From: JAFGJU01 sp964570935 | GTDB taxonomy: Bacteria; Eisenbacteria; RBG-16-71-46; JAFGJU01 | Assembly: GCA_964570935.1 (NCBI GenBank) | Contig: CAZMZP010000011.1 | Coordinates: 1 to 10,928, forward strand | Length of the DNA stretch: 10,928 nt | Direction of reading: 5' to 3' | In this document: positions 6,489-10,928 of the stretch, one piece after another | How positions within the stretch are numbered: the first letter of the stretch is position 1 | How the letters are laid out: each line of letters begins with the position of its first letter | Notes under the pieces: model-generated | What the model saw: the letters and a program-made list of their open reading frames with translations, nothing else | Databases searched by the model: none | What the model was told of the DNA's origin: nothing | Made by a program: the position numbers and the translations under genes

Positions 6489-8981
6489 TCATGCCAGGGC
6501 GCGCTCCAGGCCGTGCTTCCACCGATTCTTCAAGTCCTTGACCGCCGTTTCCAGCACTGTGCGTCCGCCGTCGCGCGCGCGGAGAACCGGCTCACTCAGC
6601 ACGGCGCCCAGCCGGAACAGCCTTACGGGCGTAGCGGCGGCCAGCAGCAGGAAGTCGTCAAGGTTTCGCGGCGTGACCTCCACCACGAAGCCCGGGGATT
6701 CACTGAACAGCTTCATGTCGTACCTGAGGCCGTTCGTCCGGGAGGAGCACGCGCCGCGCGACTTGTCAGAGCGGCGGGCGCCAGCTCCCGCAGTACCGGC
6801 TACCGCGTCAATGTCCACACCGGCTCCGAGCGGGTCGCGGCCGGCAATACACATCTCGGCAAGAGTCATCGCCAGTCCGCCGGACGAGACGTCGTGGCAG
6901 GCCTCGAGAAGCCCGCGCTCAATCGCGTCCAGGACGAGGCGGATCGCCGAGCGTTCCGCGTCAAACCGCACCACAGGAACGTTCCTGCCGACGCATCCCA
7001 GCAGGCGTTCGTAGTAGAGAGAGCCGCCCAGCTCGTCGTAGCGCTGCCCTATCAGAAGCAGCTGCGCCCCCGGGAGCTTCAACCCCATTGTAACTGCCTT
7101 GCTGTAGTCTCTCATCACGCCGTAGCACGCCACGATGGGCGAGGCCGCCACAGCCTTGCCCGCGGCCGTCTGGTTGTAGAAGCTGACGTTTCCGGTGACT
7201 AGCGGGACCGGTTCCGCGGCAAATCCGCCCGCGGCGCCCGTGCCGTCCAGGCCGTCCACCTGTCCGATTCTTCGGGCAGCATCGCCTATTCCCTTCAGTG
7301 CTTCCTCGAAACTGTAGAAGACCTCCGGGTCCTCCGGGCTGCCGAAGTTGAGACAGTCGCTGAGCGCCCTGGGTGCGGCTCCGACGCAGGCCACGTTGCG
7401 CATGGACTCCGCCACCGCGTGGGCGCCTGCCCAGTACGGCGATATCTTCCCGTAGGACGGCACTCCGTCCACGGACACCGCCACACCCACCGTGCTCCCG
7501 GGCAGTGGCGCGAAGACGCCGGCGTCGGCGTCGCCGGGCCGGACCACAGTCCGGCCGCCCACTTCGCAGTCGTAGAAACTGAAGATCGGCCAGCGCGAGG
7601 CGCCGTTCGGACATTCCACGAGGCCGAGAAGGAATTCGCCGAGGTCTTCCGGCGGGGCGAACTCGGGCTCGCACTCGAGAGCCTCGGGAGGCCTGGACTC
7701 CCGACGGACCGATATCCCGGAGGTGATGACATCGGCCTTCACCTCGCACAGGAAACTCCGCGGCGCGCGGCCGTACGCGCCGCCATCCGCGCCGCCCACT
7801 ATTCTGTACTGGCCGTCCCTGGTCACGCTGCCTATCACGACCGCCCTGGCGCCGTGGTAGATGTGCGGCAGCTCATACTCGTCGTTGTATATGCGCAGGA
7901 TTTCTTCAGTGACTGATGACGGAACCGCCAGGACGAAGCGCTCCTGAGTCTCGGAGCAGACGATCACTTCCGGCGGCAAACCACGTCCTGTCTTCGGAGC
8001 CTCGACCGGCACCCTGGAAAGGTCGATCAGCGCGCCGAAGCCCCCGGCAGCCGCAATCTCTGAAGTTGCGCACGCGATGCCGCCCGCGCCCAGGTCCTTG
8101 AAGCCGACCTCCAGGCCCCGCGAGTGCACAAGCTCCAGCATCTTCTTGTTCGCCTCTGCGAGGATTCTCTTGAGGAACGGGTCGGGCACCTGGACCGCGG
8201 CCTTCGATCCGGACAGCTCATCGGAATCCAGCACGTCCGAGGCGAACGCCGCGCCGCCGAACCCGCTTGCGTCAGTGGGCTTTCCGAAGAGAATCAGGTC
8301 GTAGTCCTCGCGGGCCGCCGCCGCCGGCACCCTGCTCCTCACGATTCCCCGCTCTTTGACGACTCCGACCGCGATGACGTTGACGAGGCAGTTTTCGTCG
8401 TAGCAAAGGTCAAAGCAGACGTCCCCCCCCATGTTGGCCACACCCAACGCGTTCCCGTACTGCCAGATCCCGGACACCACGCCCGAGGCCACTTCTCTCA
8501 CCTTGTTCCTGTGAGGTCCGTGGGGGTCGCCGAAGCGCAGCGCGTCCATCACGGCGTATACGTCCGCGCCCATGCAGTAGACGTCGCGCACGATGCCGCC
8601 GATGCCGGTGGCCGCTCCCTCGAACGGCATCACCTGCGAAGGATGGTTGTGGCTTTCGTGCGCCACCACCAGGCAGTAGCTTTCGCCTTCATGTTCGCAG
8701 AGTTTGATGATCCCCGCGTCTTCGCCGGGGCCGAGGACCACGTTGCGGGCCTGGGTCGGGAGATATTTTTTGAGCAGATGCCTGCTGCTCTTGTACGAGC
8801 AGTGCTCGCTCCACATTATGTCGAAAATCGTGGCTTCGACTTTGGTGGGATTCCGGCCGATGAGGCGTGCGAGATGGCGCGCTTCCGCTACCGTCAGCCT
8901 CAGCCCGTGCCCCCGGAGCTCGTCCGAGACCAGTGCGTCGGGTTGGCCGGTTATCGAGAGCGTCTTTGCTTCGCCGTCCAC
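6489..8981 (-). CDS. purL: FGAM synthase large (ATPase) subunit, small-PurL type
   Basis: ATP-dependent conversion of FGAR to FGAM, using ammonia from PurQ and needing PurS. It has the small-PurL layout without fused PurS-like or glutaminase domains. Landmarks: MWSEHCSYKSSR (56-67) with the catalytic-region H60, ESHNHPSQVMPFEGAATGIG (109-128), MGADVYAVMDALRFGDP (137-153), KDLGAGGIACATSEIA (295-310), and in the second half YGKISPYWAGAHAVAESMRN (510-529), LNFGSPEDPE (544-553), TGNVSFYNQ (596-604), DELGGS (649-654), HDVSSGGL (696-703) and LFSESPGFVVEV (758-769). At 830 aa it is longer than Bacillus PurL (about 740). Two low-complexity stretches, about 577-592 and 728-751, look like insertions. 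The start is GTG with a weak ribosome site. The frame stays open upstream into purB but offers no ATG, GTG or TTG before it. Confidence 0.97.
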   Translation of the reverse strand: MDGEAKTLSITGQPDALVSDELRGHGLRLTVAEARHLARLIGRNPTKVEATIFDIMWSEHCSYKSSRHLLKKYLPTQARNVVLGPGEDAGIIKLCEHEGESYCLVVAHESHNHPSQVMPFEGAATGIGGIVRDVYCMGADVYAVMDALRFGDPHGPHRNKVREVASGVVSGIWQYGNALGVANMGGDVCFDLCYDENCLVNVIAVGVVKERGIVRSRVPAAAAREDYDLILFGKPTDASGFGGAAFASDVLDSDELSGSKAAVQVPDPFLKRILAEANKKMLELVHSRGLEVGFKDLGAGGIACATSEIAAAGGFGALIDLSRVPVEAPKTGRGLPPEVIVCSETQERFVLAVPSSVTEEILRIYNDEYELPHIYHGARAVVIGSVTRDGQYRIVGGADGGAYGRAPRSFLCEVKADVITSGISVRRESRPPEALECEPEFAPPEDLGEFLLGLVECPNGASRWPIFSFYDCEVGGRTVVRPGDADAGVFAPLPGSTVGVAVSVDGVPSYGKISPYWAGAHAVAESMRNVACVGAAPRALSDCLNFGSPEDPEVFYSFEEALKGIGDAARRIGQVDGLDGTGAAGGFAAEPVPLVTGNVSFYNQTAAGKAVAASPIVACYGVMRDYSKAVTMGLKLPGAQLLLIGQRYDELGGSLYYERLLGCVGRNVPVVRFDAERSAIRLVLDAIERGLLEACHDVSSGGLAMTLAEMCIAGRDPLGAGVDIDAVAGTAGAGARRSDKSRGACSSRTNGLRYDMKLFSESPGFVVEVTPRNLDDFLLLAAATPVRLFRLGAVLSEPVLRARDGGRTVLETAVKDLKNRWKHGLERALA

Positions 8982-9079
8982 GTCGTCTCTTGACCGGTTA
9001 AGGTCAGGGTCGGGATTGGGGTAAACGTCAGGGTCCGGACCCGACTCCGGCCCCGCACGCCCGCGGCGTTCCGCCCGCC
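8982..9079 (-). promoter_or_regulatory. purB-purL spacer with repeats and a palindrome, possible control region
   Basis: This 98-bp gap is the longest inside the purine operon. It holds GTCAGGGTC twice (9003-9011 and 9027-9035, 24 bp apart, plus-strand reading), a perfect 12-bp palindrome GGGTCCGGACCC (9031-9042) and an inverted repeat TGACC-N6-GGTCA (8991-9006) ending 9 nt before the purL start codon. These could be operator half-sites or RNA hairpins limiting purL translation. No good -35/-10 pair was found and it does not match any riboswitch I recognise. Regulatory function is inference. Confidence 0.25.
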
Positions 9080-10372
9080 TCAGCTTCCCAGCACTCTCTT
9101 ATAGATGAAATCCACGCGTCTCAGCAGATAGGAGACGTCGAAACACTCTTCTAGCGTGGCCCTGCCCAGCAGTCCGGCCAGCTTTTCGTCCTTCATCGCG
9201 GCGTCCTTGAAACTGCCCCCGGCCCACGCCTCCTTCGCCAGCGACTGGACCAGGCCGTACGCCTCGTCGCGCTTCATACCGCGCCGGGTGAGCTCCAGCA
9301 TGACGCGCTGCGAGAATATCATGTCCTTCGACTTTTCCAGGTTCTCCGCCATTTTCGCCGGCCGGACCTCCAGCGTCTTCATCACATTGATGAGAGTCCC
9401 GAGCATGTAGTCAACGAGTATGAAAGAGTCCGGGATTATTACTCTCTCGACAGAAGAATGACTTATGTCACGTTCGTGCCACAGGACCACGTTTTCGGCC
9501 GCCGCGAGCGCGTTCGCCCTGACCAGCCGGGAAAGGCCGCACACCCTTTCGCACAGAACCGGGTTTCGCTTGTGCGGCATGGCCGAAGAACCCTTCTGCT
9601 CCTCACCGAATCCCTCGGCTGCCTCGCCAACCTCCGTCCTCTGGAGGTGCCGTATCTCTGTTGCGAACTTCTCCAGGCTGGCCGCCGTTACGGCCAGCGC
9701 GGACATAAGCTCGGCGTGCCTGTCCCTCTGAACCACCTGAGTCGCGGCCAGCTCGGGCCTCAGGCCCAGCCTGGTGCACACATGCTCTTCCAGCTCCGGC
9801 GGCACGTGCGAGAACGTCCCCACCACGCCAGACATCTTCCCGGTGGATATTGCCGCCCTGGCGGCTTCCATACGGGCGAGGTTGCGGCGCGTCTCTTCAT
9901 ACCAGACCAGCACCTTCAGTCCGAAAGTGATCGGCTCGGCGTGCATCCCGTGTGTCCGGCCGATCATGACCGTGCGGCGGTGTTCGACCGCCAGGTCGCG
10001 CAGCACTGTGCAGAGCGTTCCGAGCTCGCGCTCCACGATGCCGCAGGCCTCCCGGCACAGCAGCGCGAGCGAAGTGTCCAAGAGGTCCGAAGAAGTCAGG
10101 CCAAAATGAAAGAACCTGGACTCGTCGCCCAGGTGTTCGCAGACGTTGCTGATGAACGCGATGACGTCGTGTCGCACGCGCTCTTCTATCTCGCAGATTC
10201 TTCCGGCGTCGAAGCGCGCGCCATCCCGAATCTTCCTGCCGGTGCCCGGCGGACACAGCCCCAGACTCTCGGCTTCCTCGCAGACAACTGTCTCCACCTC
10301 GAGCCACGTGGAGAACTTCCTGTCTTCGCTCCAGACGGCGCCCATCTCGGGTCGCGTGTAACGCTCGATCAT
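9080..10372 (-). CDS. purB: Adenylosuccinate lyase
   Basis: Fumarase/aspartase-superfamily lyase that releases fumarate from SAICAR (purine step 8) and from adenylosuccinate (AMP synthesis). The 430-residue length matches Bacillus PurB (431). Visible motifs: start MIERYTRPEM; H68 in RVRHDVIAF; TSSDLLDT (93-100); GRTHGMHAEP (138-147) with the general-acid H141; and the superfamily signature GSSAMPHKRNP (261-271) on the flexible catalytic loop. The histidine numbering is the same as in the Bacillus enzyme. The start at 10372 is chosen because the conserved family N-terminus begins there. A longer frame reaching 10492 would overlap the end of the htrA gene and add 40 unrelated residues. A modest AGGTG lies just upstream of the ATG. 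It lies 55 bp after htrA and is followed by the longest spacer of the operon before purL. Confidence 0.98.
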   Translation of the reverse strand: MIERYTRPEMGAVWSEDRKFSTWLEVETVVCEEAESLGLCPPGTGRKIRDGARFDAGRICEIEERVRHDVIAFISNVCEHLGDESRFFHFGLTSSDLLDTSLALLCREACGIVERELGTLCTVLRDLAVEHRRTVMIGRTHGMHAEPITFGLKVLVWYEETRRNLARMEAARAAISTGKMSGVVGTFSHVPPELEEHVCTRLGLRPELAATQVVQRDRHAELMSALAVTAASLEKFATEIRHLQRTEVGEAAEGFGEEQKGSSAMPHKRNPVLCERVCGLSRLVRANALAAAENVVLWHERDISHSSVERVIIPDSFILVDYMLGTLINVMKTLEVRPAKMAENLEKSKDMIFSQRVMLELTRRGMKRDEAYGLVQSLAKEAWAGGSFKDAAMKDEKLAGLLGRATLEECFDVSYLLRRVDFIYKRVLGS

Positions 10373-10427
10373 CGCACCTGCCTGTCGGAAACGGTCGTTC
10401 GCGCAGCCGGCAAGGCGGCGCGCCGGC

Positions 10428-10928
10428 CTACTTTTCGACGTCCTTCGGGACCTCCACCAGTTTGAGCCTGGCGTCCCACGTCTTGCGCTCACGCTCCACG
10501 GTCAGGGTCAGGACGTCTCCGATTCCGGCGCCGAAAATGCTCCTGGCCGCGTCGTCGGAGTTCTCGACGCGCTCACCCTGCACTTTCCTGATGAGGTCGC
10601 CGACCTTGACGCCGGCCTTGTCAGCCGGACTGTCGTCTTCGAGCTTCACCACTATCACGCCCCTGGTGTCACTGACGCCAAGCTGCTGCGCCAGGTAGGG
10701 CGTGATGTCCTGGACCGAGATCCCGATCCAGACGCCCCTCACGGCGCCGTACTTGATGATCTCCCGCACCACCCTCTTGGCGCTGTTCACGGGTATGGCG
10801 AACCCCATTCCGAGCGAGCCACCCCCGCGCGTGAAGATGAACGTGTTCACCCCGATCACTTCACCCCTGCCGTTCACGAGGGGCCCGCCGCTGTTCCCCG
10901 GATTGATGGCGGCGTCTGTCTGTATCAT
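10428..10928 (-). CDS. HtrA/DegP-family serine protease, C-terminal part (5' end outside window)
   Basis: Envelope quality-control protease of the trypsin-like HtrA family. The window edge cuts it: the first visible codon is an ATG, but it encodes an internal methionine of the conserved segment IQTDAAINPGNSGGPL, so the His and Asp of the triad and any signal peptide lie beyond the window. The active-site serine is in GNSGGPL, residue 13 of the visible part. GMGFAIPVN (40-48) closes the protease domain. One PDZ domain follows (about 66-152), with the carboxylate-binding-loop region near RGVWIGI and the core DDSPADKAGVKVGDLI. The chain ends about 14 residues after the PDZ, so there is a single PDZ, as in DegS or HtrA-like forms rather than two-PDZ DegP. 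It is transcribed toward purB with a 55-bp gap, so the purine genes may be read through from its promoter. The gap has a GCCGGC-N10-GCCGGC hairpin (10406-10427) with no T-run. Confidence 0.95.
   Translation of the reverse strand: MIQTDAAINPGNSGGPLVNGRGEVIGVNTFIFTRGGGSLGMGFAIPVNSAKRVVREIIKYGAVRGVWIGISVQDITPYLAQQLGVSDTRGVIVVKLEDDSPADKAGVKVGDLIRKVQGERVENSDDAARSIFGAGIGDVLTLTVERERKTWDARLKLVEVPKDVEK

Noticed and set aside
8124..8993. Open frame of 289 codons antisense to purL
   Set aside because: It overlaps conserved PurL catalytic motifs on the other strand, has no family features, and arises from codon bias.
10406..10427. GCCGGC-N10-GCCGGC inverted repeat between htrA and purB as a terminator
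   Set aside because: No U-tract follows and GCCGGC is itself palindromic and frequent in GC-rich DNA; a factor-independent terminator cannot be supported.
9458..10465. Long open frame (335 codons) on the plus strand, antisense to purB
   Set aside because: It is a shadow of purB in GC-rich DNA. The composition is proline/arginine/histidine-rich with no recognisable motif, while the minus strand encodes a full adenylosuccinate lyase.
10373..10492. Upstream extension of purB by 40 codons
   Set aside because: It would overlap the 3' end of htrA and add unrelated residues before the conserved MIERYTRPEM start.
1..10928. CRISPR arrays, tRNA or rRNA genes, insertion sequences, defence islands
   Set aside because: No regularly spaced repeats, tRNA-like cloverleaf sequence, transposase motifs or terminal inverted repeats were seen; the window is chromosomal housekeeping and regulation.

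Overview
GC-rich bacterial DNA (about 60-65 % GC by eye) with dense, compact gene packing. The first gene ends in a FlgD-like C-terminal domain of the kind that closes many secreted proteins in uncultured FCB-related phyla (Eisenbacteria, Latescibacteria, WOR-3 and similar). Together with the GC content and a sigma-54 two-component pair, this suggests such a lineage, probably from a metagenome. That placement is inference, not proof.

Layout. (1) Positions 3-416, plus strand: the 3' end of a gene for a probably secreted protein. (2) Positions 417-583: a spacer with a good sigma-70-like promoter (TTGACA, 17 bp, TACTTT). (3) Positions 584-3536, plus strand: a two-gene operon with 8 bp overlap. 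It encodes a membrane sensor kinase with no recognisable phospho-acceptor histidine motif and an NtrC-type sigma-54 response regulator with GAFTDA in place of GAFTGA. (4) Positions 3555-10928, minus strand, convergent with the regulator: a purine-biosynthesis operon transcribed in the order htrA (partial), purB, purL, purQ, a PurS-like gene, purF.

The purine genes supply PRPP amidotransferase (step 1, PurF), the FGAM synthase complex (step 4, small PurL plus PurQ plus PurS) and adenylosuccinate lyase (step 8 and AMP synthesis, PurB). Small PurL needs PurS. The slot where PurS should be holds a 217-residue protein, more than twice the usual length, that reads as two PurS-like domains in tandem. 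This is the most interesting object in the window: a free-standing fused PurS pair. It would mimic the PurS dimer of the small PurLQS complex and resembles the PurS-dimer-like N-terminal domain of the large one-chain PurL. The other genes look like ordinary family members with minor oddities (extra segments in PurL and PurQ, TTG and GTG starts, and a repeat-bearing leader before purL).
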